A DNA stretch of 64,000 bases. It comes from Bacillota bacterium. GTDB taxonomy: Bacteria; Bacillota_I; Bacilli_A; RF39; UBA660. Shown piece by piece: positions 17,395 to 25,822 of this stretch. The DNA is taken from NCBI GenBank assembly GCA_023430885.1, contig JAEYYH010000005.1, forward strand, positions 67,797 through 131,796. The letters are read 5' to 3'. Every line of letters begins with the position of its first letter. Within the stretch, counting starts at the first letter, position 1. A model generated the notes under the pieces. It did not search any database. It worked only from the letters and a program-made list of their open reading frames with translations, and was not told where the DNA came from. The position numbers were made by a program, and so were the translations under genes.

Positions 17395-17421
17395 ACTAAA
17401 AGTTAAACTTTTGGTTTTTTT
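17393..17421 (+). terminator. Intrinsic terminator
   Basis: 11-bp stem with one T-G pair (17393-17403 with 17407-17417), 3-base loop, T run. It starts within the stop codon. Confidence 0.85.
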
Positions 17422-17433
17422 ATTTAACTATTA

Positions 17434-17443
17434 TGCTTATAAT
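17434..17443 (+). promoter_or_regulatory. -10 element with displaced TG
   Basis: TATAAT at 17438-17443 with TG two bases rather than one base upstream, 25 bases before ATG 17469. Confidence 0.65.
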
Positions 17444-17468
17444 TAAGTATTATATAGTAGGTGATAAA

Positions 17469-18053
17469 ATGAAAGTTTTAAAAAACTATAATGAAATATT
17501 AACACAGGGTTATAATCAAGTAAGTCACTATGGGATTGATTTAGTAGGTAACAATAACAATGTTCATGTTCTTGATTACATAACTCCTATAGAAGCAGGA
17601 GTAGTAGAAGATTTAAGAATAAATGCAACTGGTTTTGAAGAGAATGGTAGTTATGGCAATTACATATTAATAAATCACGAAAATGGATGTAAAACAAGAT
17701 ATGCTCATCTGGCGTATAATACAATAACTATATCTAAGGGTGATCGCGTAACAAAGGGACAAATTATTGGTTACATGGGGGCTACAGGATATGCTTTTGG
17801 AGGTCATTTGCATTTTGAAATTATTAAAGATGGTGTTCACATAGATCCAACAAATTATATATTTGGAAACTCTAGTATTATTGTAAGTAATCCAGAACCT
17901 GACCCAGTTCCAGACGATAACAATCCACCTGATAATAGTACACCTGATAATAATACTTCAGTTAATCCAAAATTAATATATACATGTACAGTAGAGGATA
18001 ATTACTATTTACATTTAAATGTTGGAGATAAACTTTACTTTTCAAAGGACTAA
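17469..18053 (+). CDS. M23-family peptidase without a signal peptide
   Basis: 194 residues with a LytM/M23 zinc endopeptidase domain (about 15-135): HYGIDLVG (H and D ligands), LINHENGCKTRYAHL, GQIIGYMGATGYAFGGHLHFEI (HxH ligand). A Pro/Asp/Asn-rich linker (about 140-170) and a 25-residue tail with one Cys follow. The N-terminus is polar and has neither signal peptide nor membrane helix, unlike the hydrolases at 29990 and 31953. It may be exported another way or released on lysis. ATG 17469 follows TAGGTGAT; ATG 17433 overlaps the promoter. Confidence 0.85.
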   Translation: MKVLKNYNEILTQGYNQVSHYGIDLVGNNNNVHVLDYITPIEAGVVEDLRINATGFEENGSYGNYILINHENGCKTRYAHLAYNTITISKGDRVTKGQIIGYMGATGYAFGGHLHFEIIKDGVHIDPTNYIFGNSSIIVSNPEPDPVPDDNNPPDNSTPDNNTSVNPKLIYTCTVEDNYYLHLNVGDKLYFSKD

Positions 18054-18067
18054 GTCCTTTTTGTTTT
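18044..18067 (+). terminator. Intrinsic terminator with the stop codon as its loop
   Basis: 7-bp stem (18044-18050 with 18054-18060). The three-base loop 18051-18053 is the TAA stop codon itself. T-rich tract follows. Confidence 0.85.
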
Positions 18068-18111
18068 TTAGGTGAATAACTAACATAATTCTTTTTTTTA
18101 ACTTTATATCA

Positions 18112-18120
18112 TGATATAAT
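18112..18120 (+). promoter_or_regulatory. Extended -10 promoter of the desulfurase operon
   Basis: TGATATAAT, 23 bases before ATG 18144. Confidence 0.8.
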
Positions 18121-18143
18121 TACATAGAGGATTAGGTGATAAA

Positions 18144-19268
18144 ATGATATATTTAGATTACTCAGCAAGTACTCCTGTTAATAAAGAAGTACTTGATAGT
18201 TTTAATAAAGCTTGTTTAGATTTTCCAGGTAATTCCAATTCCCTTCATACTCTAGGTATTAAGGCGAATGAATTAATAGAAATGGCAACAAAACAAATTG
18301 CTGACATTTTAAAAGTAAAATCAAGCGAAATTATATATACTAGTGGTTCCAGTGAAGCAAATAATTTAGCAATTAAAGGAATTTGTAATAAATATAAAAA
18401 TAGAGGAAAGCATATCATAACAACTCACTATGAACATTCTTCTGTATATGGACCTCTAGGTTATTTACAGACATTAGGTTATGAAGTTGATTTTGTTAAT
18501 TCAAAGGCAGATGGTACAGTTGATTTAGAACATTTAAATTCTTTATTAACTGATGATACTATACTTGTTAGTATCAATGCTATAAATAGTGAAATAGGAA
18601 TTATTCAACCAATAAATGAAATTGGTAAAATAGTTCACAAATTCCCAAGATGCTTTTATCATGTTGATTTAACCCAAGCAATAAGCAAAGTAGATATTGA
18701 TTTATCTAATATAGATTTAGCTTCATTCTCAGCTCATAAGTTTTTTGGATTAAAAGGTATCGGTGTTTTAATAAAGAAAGAAAAAATAGCATTAGAACCA
18801 CTTATTCATGGAGGCAAAAGTACAACTGTATTTAGAAGTGGTACTCCAGCTCATCCATTAATAGTATCAATTTCTAAGGCTTTAAGAATAGCTGTCATGG
18901 ACTTAGATAGTAGATATAATTATGTAAAAGAACTGAATCAAATTGTTGTTGAAGGATTAAAAAAATATCCTGAAGTTTATATAAACAGTAATGATAAATG
19001 TTTACCTCATGTATTAAATGTAAGTGTAGTAGGAATCAAGCCTGAAACCTTTTTACATGCCCTTGAAAAACATGAAGTTTACATTTCAACTCAGACAGCA
19101 TGTTCTTCTGAAAAGGCAATATCAGGAAGTGTTTTAGCTCTTACTAATGATGAAGAAAGAGCTAAGTCTAGTATAAGAATTAGTTTATCTTATATAACTA
19201 CTAAAGAAGAAATTTATAAGTTCTTGGAGATATTTGATAAGTGCTATAAGGAACTTAAATTAAAATAA
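18144..19268 (+). CDS. Cysteine desulfurase (NifS/IscS-like)
   Basis: PLP enzyme (374 residues) that takes sulfur from cysteine for Fe-S clusters or tRNA thiolation. Conserved parts are YLDYSASTP, TSGSSEANNLAIKG, the PLP Lys199 in SFSAHKFFG, HGGKSTTVFRSGTP, and the catalytic Cys in STQTACSS. The segment usually HTDAVQ reads HVDLTQ. Neither thiI nor iscU/sufU is adjacent, so the acceptor is unclear. It heads a four-gene operon with a pentapeptide protein and two thioredoxin-fold proteins; the next gene overlaps by one base. Confidence 0.93.
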   Translation: MIYLDYSASTPVNKEVLDSFNKACLDFPGNSNSLHTLGIKANELIEMATKQIADILKVKSSEIIYTSGSSEANNLAIKGICNKYKNRGKHIITTHYEHSSVYGPLGYLQTLGYEVDFVNSKADGTVDLEHLNSLLTDDTILVSINAINSEIGIIQPINEIGKIVHKFPRCFYHVDLTQAISKVDIDLSNIDLASFSAHKFFGLKGIGVLIKKEKIALEPLIHGGKSTTVFRSGTPAHPLIVSISKALRIAVMDLDSRYNYVKELNQIVVEGLKKYPEVYINSNDKCLPHVLNVSVVGIKPETFLHALEKHEVYISTQTACSSEKAISGSVLALTNDEERAKSSIRISLSYITTKEEIYKFLEIFDKCYKELKLK

Positions 19269-19882
19269 TGAAAATATTAGAACCTATAATAGGAGAACTT
19301 GAAGAAAAAAAGTTAGAAATTACTGACCAAAAAATAAGTGGTATTTTTAACGGTGAAATAGTAAAAACTTTAAAATATCGTTTTTTAGAGTTTAATGAAT
19401 GTATTTTTAATAAATTAACGATTAATAATTTAAATATGGCAAAAACTACTTTTGTAGATGTTAAATTTATAAATTGTGATTTATCAAATACTGTATTTGA
19501 GTCTTCAACTTTTGTACGTGTTATTTTTGAAGATTGCAAACTAATTGGAACTGATTTAAGCAGTTCATCTTTTAAAAATGTAGAATTTAATAATTGTAAA
19601 CTAGGCTATTCTAATTTTTCTGATAGTAAGTTACAAAATATTATATTTAAAGAAGTTGAAGCTAGTAATAGTAGTTTTATAAATGTTAAGTTTAAAGATA
19701 TTATTTTTGATGATTGTAATTTAGAAGAAGTAGAATTTTTAAATACTAATCTAAATAATATTGACTTTTCAAATTCACAAATAGATGGTATAGTAGTTAA
19801 CATAGCTCTAGTAAAAGGATGCTCAGTAAATACATATCAAGCGGTTGAATTATCAAAATTACTTGGTTTAAAAATAAAATAG
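19268..19882 (+). CDS. Pentapeptide-repeat protein
   Basis: 204 residues, of which about 35-178 form tandem A(D/N)LxF-type repeats (for example FINCDLSNTVFESSTF, FEDCKLIGTDLSSSSF, FDDCNLEEVEFLNTNL). This predicts a right-handed quadrilateral beta-helix. Qnr and MfpA proteins of this fold mimic DNA and protect gyrase or topoisomerase IV; here that is only a structural analogy. The start overlaps the desulfurase stop (TAATG). Many repeats carry Cys at the same position, which is interesting in a redox operon. Confidence 0.85.
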   Translation: MKILEPIIGELEEKKLEITDQKISGIFNGEIVKTLKYRFLEFNECIFNKLTINNLNMAKTTFVDVKFINCDLSNTVFESSTFVRVIFEDCKLIGTDLSSSSFKNVEFNNCKLGYSNFSDSKLQNIIFKEVEASNSSFINVKFKDIIFDDCNLEEVEFLNTNLNNIDFSNSQIDGIVVNIALVKGCSVNTYQAVELSKLLGLKIK

Positions 19883-19891
19883 GTGGTATAG

Positions 19892-20158
19892 ATGAAAATA
19901 GTAAAAATAGGGGCAATGTGGTGTCCAGGATGCATAGTAATGCATAAAGTGTGGGCCCAAATAGAAAAAGAATATGATGACATAGAAATAGTTACATATG
20001 ATTTAGATATGGATAGTGAAGAAGTGGAGAAGTATGAAGTAGGTTCTACTCTTCCCGTTATTATTTTTTATGAAGATGATGTCGAATATAAAAGACTAAT
20101 TGGCGAGAAAAAATATAGTGATATTTCGGATGTTATCTTAGAAATGAGGAATAAGTAA
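19892..20158 (+). CDS. Small thioredoxin-like protein
   Basis: 88-residue single thioredoxin fold with the redox motif WCPGC at about residues 10-14 and the cis-Pro segment STLPVIIFY. It has no signal peptide, so it is cytoplasmic. It sits between a pentapeptide protein and a CcdA/DsbD-like transporter, which overlaps its stop codon by one base. It could deliver electrons to that transporter; this is inferred from the order. AGGTGG precedes the start. Confidence 0.88.
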   Translation: MKIVKIGAMWCPGCIVMHKVWAQIEKEYDDIEIVTYDLDMDSEEVEKYEVGSTLPVIIFYEDDVEYKRLIGEKKYSDISDVILEMRNK

Positions 20159-21387
20159 TGGGAAAATATTTTAAATTATTTTTATTTTCTTTTATAATGA
20201 TTTTAATTCCTTGTATAGCAAATGCATCAACATTTAATTATACAGATCAAGTATATGACATAGTAGGAGAAACTGAAAGTACTAAAGTAACTGTATATTT
20301 ATTTTATAGTAGCAGTTGTGTTCACTGTAAAGCAGAAAATGCTTTCTTAGATGATCTTGAAGATCAGTATGGTGATACAATTGATATAAAAAGATATGAA
20401 GTAACTCAAAATGCAACAAATAATAATTACTTGAAATTAGTTAAAGAAAGAGTTGGTTCAACATCTTCAGGTGTTCCTTTTACCGTTATTGGTCAAAAAA
20501 GTTATGTTGGTTATAGTAAATCTATTGGTAGTGAAATGAAAGATACAATTGATTCTTATATTGATAGTATGAATAACAATATAACTGATGACAAATCTGA
20601 TAACAAGACTAACGACAACCAGACGGAAGTTGAAGAAGATACAACAAAACATATTCCTTTTTTAGGAACAGTAGATGCTAAACAAGTTTCTCTTCCGCTT
20701 GTTGCAGTTATTTTAGGCACAATAGATGGTTTTAATCCATGTGCTATGTGGATTTTATTATTTTTAATAAATATGTTATTTAACATGAAAGATAGAAAAA
20801 AGATGTGGTTACTTGGGTTAATATTCCTATTTACTTCAGCTTTTGTATATTTTTTAGCAATGTTAGGTCTTTCTGTAGTGATCGGAATGACAGCAGTTGT
20901 TTGGGTAAGAACTTTAATTGCTTTAGTAGCAATTGTAGGTGGAATAATTAATTTAAATAGTTATTTAAAAACCCCTAAAGATGGATGTCATGTTGTTGAT
21001 GAAAAGAAAAGAAAAAAATATTTTACAAAAATAAAGAAATTTACAAATGAACAAAATTTATTTTTAGCAATAATAGGTGTAATTGCCCTTGCTGCAAGTG
21101 TTAATTTAGTAGAACTTGCTTGTTCAGCAGGTTTTCCTACAATTTTTATATCAATGTTAGATTTAAATGGAATAAGTGGTATTGGTAGTATACTATACAT
21201 ATTACTTTATATAATTTTCTTCTTGATAGATGATATAGTAATATTTGTAATAGCAATGACTACTTTAAAAGTTAGTGGTATTACTACTAAATACAATAGA
21301 TTATCACACTTAATAGGTGGTATTATAATGGTTATAATAGGTTTATTACTAATATTAAAACCGGAATGGATTATGCTTAACTTCTAA
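20158..21387 (+). CDS. Thioredoxin domain fused to CcdA/DsbD-like electron transporter
   Basis: 409 residues. A signal peptide (about 1-23, ending ANA) exposes a thioredoxin domain (about 25-135) with SSCVHC and the cis-Pro region SGVPFTV. A polar linker (about 140-165) leads to a six-helix CcdA-like domain with the two membrane Cys in GFNPCAMW and ELACSAGFP. Electrons would pass from cytoplasmic thioredoxin, through the membrane Cys pair, to the outer thioredoxin domain. The domain order, with thioredoxin at the N-terminus, is unlike classical DsbD. It is the last gene of the operon. Confidence 0.9.
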   Translation: MGKYFKLFLFSFIMILIPCIANASTFNYTDQVYDIVGETESTKVTVYLFYSSSCVHCKAENAFLDDLEDQYGDTIDIKRYEVTQNATNNNYLKLVKERVGSTSSGVPFTVIGQKSYVGYSKSIGSEMKDTIDSYIDSMNNNITDDKSDNKTNDNQTEVEEDTTKHIPFLGTVDAKQVSLPLVAVILGTIDGFNPCAMWILLFLINMLFNMKDRKKMWLLGLIFLFTSAFVYFLAMLGLSVVIGMTAVVWVRTLIALVAIVGGIINLNSYLKTPKDGCHVVDEKKRKKYFTKIKKFTNEQNLFLAIIGVIALAASVNLVELACSAGFPTIFISMLDLNGISGIGSILYILLYIIFFLIDDIVIFVIAMTTLKVSGITTKYNRLSHLIGGIIMVIIGLLLILKPEWIMLNF

Positions 21388-21403
21388 AGTTAGGCATTTT
21401 TTT
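21373..21403 (+). terminator. Intrinsic terminator of the redox operon
   Basis: 10-bp stem with one T-G pair (21373-21382 with 21388-21397), loop TCTAA containing the stop codon, T run. Confidence 0.9.
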
Positions 21404-21436
21404 CATATAATCAAATATAATTATATAGGAGGTTAA

Positions 21437-22642
21437 ATGAAAAAGATAATTAAAAGTTATAGATTTCCAATAATACTATTACTATCTATGATATTAGGTA
21501 GTTTAGTAGGAATATTCTTCCCGGATTCAGCTACATATCTAAAACCATTTGGTGATATATTCTTAAATATGATGTTTACTGTCGTTGTACCACTTGTGTT
21601 TTTTACTATAGTAAGTAGTATTAGCAATATGAGTAGTATAAAGAAACTGAGTAAAGTATTAAAAGTTACTTTTATTGTATTTGTAATAACATGCGTAATT
21701 TCTGCTTTAGTAATGTTATTTGTAATGCTATTTATTAATCCAGTTGGCAATACTTATATTGACTTAGTTGCAAGTGAAGTAGAAAGTGTAAGTGTTATTG
21801 ATCAAATAGTCGCAGCAGTTACGGTAACTGATTTTACAAATTTACTTTCTAGAAGTCACATGCTTGCATTAATAATATTCTCAGTTATATTTGGTATATC
21901 TTTATGTTTAGTTGAAAAAAAAGAAAAAAAAGTTGGTCATATTTTTGAAATAATATCCGATGCTTTAATGAAATTTGTTAAAATAATTATGTATTATGCC
22001 CCAGTAGGAATATTTGCTTATTTTGCAGCTTTAATATCAGAATTTGGCCCAGAACTTATTGGAAGTTATGCTAAAAGTATGATTCTTTATTATGTACTAA
22101 CAGTGATATACTTCTTGATATTTTATACTCTATATGCTTATTTTGCTAAAGGTAAAGCAGGAATAAAAAATTTTTATAGAAACATATTTCCATCTGTAAT
22201 AACTAGTTTAGCAACACAATCTTCACTTGCCACTTTACCAACTAATTTAAATACAGCTGATAATATGAAAATAGATAATGATGTTAGTAAAGTTGCTCTC
22301 CCTATAGGCGCAACAGTTCATATGGAAGGCTCTTGTATGGGTTCTATCTTAAAGATTGTTTTCCTATTTAGTATATTTAATTATAGTTTTACAGGACTAG
22401 ACACTTATACTATCGCAATTCTTATAGCAGTACTTAGTGGTGTGGTTATGTCTGGTATACCTGGTGGAGGCCTAATAGGCGAAATGCTTATTGTATCTCT
22501 TTATGGATTTCCACCAGAAGCTTTTGCACTAATAGCAACAATTGGATGGCTTATAGATCCACCAGCAACTATGCTTAATGTAACAGGTGATGTTTCTTCA
22601 GCTATGATAATTGATAAATATGTAAATGCAAAAGAAGCTTAA
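21437..22642 (+). CDS. DAACS-family dicarboxylate/amino acid:cation symporter
   Basis: Membrane transporter (401 residues) of the glutamate/aspartate:Na+/H+ symporter family. The serine-rich re-entrant loop is in SVITSLATQSSLATLPTNL. The cation/substrate region is PIGATVHMEGSCMGSILKI, followed by the second hairpin SGIPGGGLIGEMLIVSLYGFPPEA. About eight helices. Substrate (glutamate, aspartate or serine/threonine) is not assignable from these motifs. AGGAGG supports the start. TATAAT at 21406-21411 or 21416-21421 may be its -10; neither has a TG element. Confidence 0.93.
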   Translation: MKKIIKSYRFPIILLLSMILGSLVGIFFPDSATYLKPFGDIFLNMMFTVVVPLVFFTIVSSISNMSSIKKLSKVLKVTFIVFVITCVISALVMLFVMLFINPVGNTYIDLVASEVESVSVIDQIVAAVTVTDFTNLLSRSHMLALIIFSVIFGISLCLVEKKEKKVGHIFEIISDALMKFVKIIMYYAPVGIFAYFAALISEFGPELIGSYAKSMILYYVLTVIYFLIFYTLYAYFAKGKAGIKNFYRNIFPSVITSLATQSSLATLPTNLNTADNMKIDNDVSKVALPIGATVHMEGSCMGSILKIVFLFSIFNYSFTGLDTYTIAILIAVLSGVVMSGIPGGGLIGEMLIVSLYGFPPEAFALIATIGWLIDPPATMLNVTGDVSSAMIIDKYVNAKEA

Positions 22643-22657
22643 ATGCTTCTTTTTTTA
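22630..22657 (+). terminator. Intrinsic terminator of the symporter gene
   Basis: 9-bp stem (22630-22638 with 22645-22653), loop containing the stop codon, T run. Confidence 0.9.
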
Positions 22658-22674
22658 TAAAAATATTTTTTTTA

Positions 22675-22683
22675 TGTTATAAT
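22675..22683 (+). promoter_or_regulatory. Extended -10 promoter of a prepilin pair
   Basis: TGTTATAAT, 16 bases before ATG 22700. Confidence 0.8.
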
Positions 22684-22699
22684 TATACTAGGTGATAGT

Positions 22700-23095
22700 A
22701 TGAGACAAAAAGGTTTTACATTAGTAGAAATTTTAGCAGTAATAACAATAATAGGAATTCTTGCATTAATAACTATTCCTACCGTCGATTCAATAATTAA
22801 AAGCAGTAAAGAAGATGCCTATGATGTTCAAAAATCAGCTATTTTAGTTGGGCTTAAAAACTGGGCAGCATCTAAAACGCTTAGTCTTCCCGTTATAAAC
22901 GGAGAAACTTTAACTACTACGATAGGTGATTTAAAAACAGCTGGATTTCTTGAAGTAGAAACAAAGAATCCTGTGAATGATTTATGTTTTAGTAATGCTA
23001 CAGTACTTGTAGTAACAAGAACTAATAGTAATTATACATATACATTTGCCGATGAAGAAAATATTAACTTTACTGAAAACTGTGAGGTTGAATAG
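22700..23095 (+). CDS. Type IV prepilin-like protein
   Basis: 131 residues. A four-residue leader MRQK is followed by GFTLVE, the class III prepilin signal with Glu at +5, and a hydrophobic helix (about 8-28). The remaining 100-residue domain has a Cys pair (LCFSN ... ENCEVE) as in the disulfide loop of pilins. It overlaps by one base the next, larger prepilin fused to leucine-rich repeats, so the two are probably made together. Confidence 0.88.
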   Translation: MRQKGFTLVEILAVITIIGILALITIPTVDSIIKSSKEDAYDVQKSAILVGLKNWAASKTLSLPVINGETLTTTIGDLKTAGFLEVETKNPVNDLCFSNATVLVVTRTNSNYTYTFADEENINFTENCEVE

Positions 23096-25164
23096 TGAAA
23101 AAAGGTTTTACATTAATTGAATTACTAGGAGTTATAGTTATAATAGGAATTCTTGCTTTAATAACAGTACCAGCAGTTGATAGTGTTGTAAAAAAAGGTA
23201 AGCAAAGAGCTTATGATATGACTAAAGACACTATTATATCTGCTGCTAAAAACTGGCTAACTGATAATAAAAATTTGTTTGCAGATGGTGATACTTTAAC
23301 CCTAACACTTTCTGATTTAAAGGAACAAGGCTACTTGGATTTTGATATTAAAAATCCTAGTAGTGGTGTTTGTTTGGATAATAGGATGGAAGTATCAATT
23401 ACAAGAAATGAAAAAAAATATAGTTATGTAATTATTAATGAAGAATTAGTAGATGGTGCATCAAATGATTGCGAAGCAGTAAGTATTACTCCTTCCATTT
23501 ATTTGTTAGGTGCTAATCCACTTAATATTGAAATTAATACATCATTTACTGACCCAGGCGCAAAGGCAATTTCGGCGGACGGTAATGATATTTCGAGTAA
23601 TATAATTACTACTGGTATAGTAGATACAAGTATTCTTGCTGATAACATAAAATATAAATACACAATTTTATCAGATGGAATTACTAAAACAATAACAAGA
23701 AAAATAAATGTAGTAGATACAGAAGCTCCAGTTATTAGTGGTGCTACTGATAAAACTATTCTTGATACGGCTAGTTCATTTGACTTATTAGCCGGAATAA
23801 GTGCAACAGATAATAGTGGTGAAACTATAAATGTAGTAGTAAAAAGTTCTTTTTCTTTAGGAGTAGTTGGAAAATATAAAGTATTTTATATCGCAACCGA
23901 TTCTTCTGGCAATACAAGTACGGTAAGTAGAACAATAACAGTGCTTTCAAACTGTTTTACTTTTAACAGTACTACTGGAACTATAACTGGTTATACATGG
24001 GATAAATTAGCGAAGTGTCCAATGGATGTAGTTATACCAGCTGAAATTGATGGTGTTCCAGTTAGATATATAACAGATTTTGCTTTTGACGGTGAAAATA
24101 AAATAAACAAGTTAACTAGTGTAGACTTTAGTAATGCAACTAATTTAACACAAATAGGCGATTATAGCTTCAATTCGATTACTGTAAATGATTTAGGAAA
24201 TACTGGTGCATTTTCACATAATCTTATTCAATCTATTAATTTTGGTAGCATAAGTAACTTAAGAACCATAGGTAATAATGCTTTCCTAGATAATCAAATA
24301 ACTAGTATTGTATTACCAAACGGTGTGATAGAACTAGATACAAACGCATTTGCTTTCAATACCTTAAACTCTTATACTTTGCCTAATACTTTAACTTCAA
24401 TAGGCACTGCTGTTTTTGGTAATAATTTAATTACTTCTTTAACTTTGCCAAGTAGTTTAACAACAATATATTCAGATGCATTTGCAGATAATAAATTTAC
24501 AAATTTGGTTATACCTAATACAGTTACAACAATAGGAGATTCTGCATTTGAAGATAATCAGATAAACAAAGTTACTTTATCTTCTAGTATGACGACGCTA
24601 TCTTCTGAACTGTTTAAAAATAATAAAATAACTAGTATTGGTTTAGTAGGTAGTGGCGCTGATGTAGAGATTCCAAGCAATATTACAACCATTGATGGAG
24701 CACTTTTTATTACGTTTACAGGTAGTACTAGTTCCAGTAATGGTGATGGGGCCTTTTGTAGTAATTTAATTACAAGTATTAAATTACCATCAACTGTAAC
24801 AACAATAGGCAATTTAGCTTTCAATAATAATAAAATCAAGACAGTTGGTGCTGTAGGAAGTGGATCTGACTTTGAAATACCAGCTAGCATAACAACAATA
24901 AACAAAGCGATACTTCAAAACAATCCTTTGACAACTGTAAATATTCCAAATACAGTAACAACTATCAATGATTATCAGATGGGATGGACTAGTTCTGCAA
25001 CCCCAATTACAATAAATATACCAGCCTCTGTAACTACTATTTCTAGTAATGGTTTTTATGGCACTTATGCCAATACACTAATTATTAATATAAGTAAAGC
25101 AAGTGGTAGTATCGCAGGTTCACCGTGGGGTGCATCAAATGCTACAGTTAACTGGTTAGGTTAA
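23095..25164 (+). CDS. Prepilin fused to Ig-like and BspA leucine-rich repeats
   Basis: 689 residues from a GTG start that overlaps the upstream TAG. Residues 1-30 are a class III signal and pilin helix (KKGFTLIELLGVIVIIGI); about 30-125 is a pilin-like head; about 128-285 holds two Ig-like DUF5011-type repeats (ATDSSGNTSTVSRTITV ends the second); about 330-670 is a run of LRR_5/BspA repeats of the form LPNTLTSIGTAVFGNN. This is a potential adhesin displayed on a pilus or pseudopilus. Nothing follows until a separate promoter. Confidence 0.9.
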   Translation: MKKGFTLIELLGVIVIIGILALITVPAVDSVVKKGKQRAYDMTKDTIISAAKNWLTDNKNLFADGDTLTLTLSDLKEQGYLDFDIKNPSSGVCLDNRMEVSITRNEKKYSYVIINEELVDGASNDCEAVSITPSIYLLGANPLNIEINTSFTDPGAKAISADGNDISSNIITTGIVDTSILADNIKYKYTILSDGITKTITRKINVVDTEAPVISGATDKTILDTASSFDLLAGISATDNSGETINVVVKSSFSLGVVGKYKVFYIATDSSGNTSTVSRTITVLSNCFTFNSTTGTITGYTWDKLAKCPMDVVIPAEIDGVPVRYITDFAFDGENKINKLTSVDFSNATNLTQIGDYSFNSITVNDLGNTGAFSHNLIQSINFGSISNLRTIGNNAFLDNQITSIVLPNGVIELDTNAFAFNTLNSYTLPNTLTSIGTAVFGNNLITSLTLPSSLTTIYSDAFADNKFTNLVIPNTVTTIGDSAFEDNQINKVTLSSSMTTLSSELFKNNKITSIGLVGSGADVEIPSNITTIDGALFITFTGSTSSSNGDGAFCSNLITSIKLPSTVTTIGNLAFNNNKIKTVGAVGSGSDFEIPASITTINKAILQNNPLTTVNIPNTVTTINDYQMGWTSSATPITINIPASVTTISSNGFYGTYANTLIINISKASGSIAGSPWGASNATVNWLG

Positions 25165-25189
25165 AATAGTTTAAATTAATTAACGTTTA

Positions 25190-25198
25190 TGATATAAT
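25190..25198 (+). promoter_or_regulatory. Extended -10 promoter
   Basis: TGATATAAT, 24 bases before ATG 25223. Confidence 0.78.
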
Positions 25199-25222
25199 TA
25201 ATGACAATAAAGGGAGTGTATT

Positions 25223-25765
25223 ATGAAGAAATTTTTTAATATGAAAAATATAATATTAACAATTCTAGCGCTAGTAATAATAGTTTCAGTTGTATTTACT
25301 TTCATCATAGTTAAAGCTGATTATTCTTTCGAAATGAAATTTAATAATGAACAATTAGATTTCTTTGATGGTGAAACTTTATATTTTAATGATGCAGTTA
25401 ATATAGATTTTGCTGGTAGTGGATATACAACTAAATTAAATGGTGATAAGTTTAAAAATAATATTACTATTGATGAGGATGGTACTTACACTTTGAGTAT
25501 TCGTAAGCTATCGAAGCACTATTTAATTACTATTGAAGTGAATACTAATCCTGACTTCTATTTAGTTGATAAAGAAGGAAATATAATTCACAATTACTTA
25601 TCAAATAGTAATCCTTTTAAGGTAATTAAAAGTAATGAAGATATAAATGTTTATGTAAATAATATGGTTTATAATGATGATGTTTTAGTATTAGATGCAG
25701 GCAATTATGTAGTTAGTACTGATGATGAATCATATACTGTTAATATATTAGAAATAAATAAATAA
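25223..25765 (+). CDS. Uncharacterised membrane-anchored protein
   Basis: 180 residues: N-terminal membrane helix (about 9-31), then an extracytoplasmic, predicted all-beta domain rich in Asp, Asn and Tyr (TIDEDGTYTLSIRKLSKHYLITIEV resembles an Ig-like sandwich edge). No known motif. GGGAGTG precedes the ATG. It lies between the pilin-LRR gene and murD, each with its own promoter. Confidence 0.7.
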   Translation: MKKFFNMKNIILTILALVIIVSVVFTFIIVKADYSFEMKFNNEQLDFFDGETLYFNDAVNIDFAGSGYTTKLNGDKFKNNITIDEDGTYTLSIRKLSKHYLITIEVNTNPDFYLVDKEGNIIHNYLSNSNPFKVIKSNEDINVYVNNMVYNDDVLVLDAGNYVVSTDDESYTVNILEINK

Positions 25766-25795
25766 AAGTAAAAGATGAAAAAACTTTCTATTTAA

Positions 25796-25804
25796 TGATA
25801 TAAT
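25796..25804 (+). promoter_or_regulatory. Extended -10 promoter of murD
   Basis: TGATATAAT, 18 bases before ATG 25823. Confidence 0.8.
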
Positions 25805-25822
25805 TAAATAGGAGGTTTTTTT

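Noticed and set aside
24558..24905. Long minus-strand open frame opposite the LRR gene
   Set aside because: It is a compositional shadow of repeated LRR codons, with no start signal or motif.
24400..25130. DNA direct repeats within the LRR gene as a repeat element
   Set aside because: They follow the protein repeat period and are diverged; nothing suggests a mobile or CRISPR-like array.
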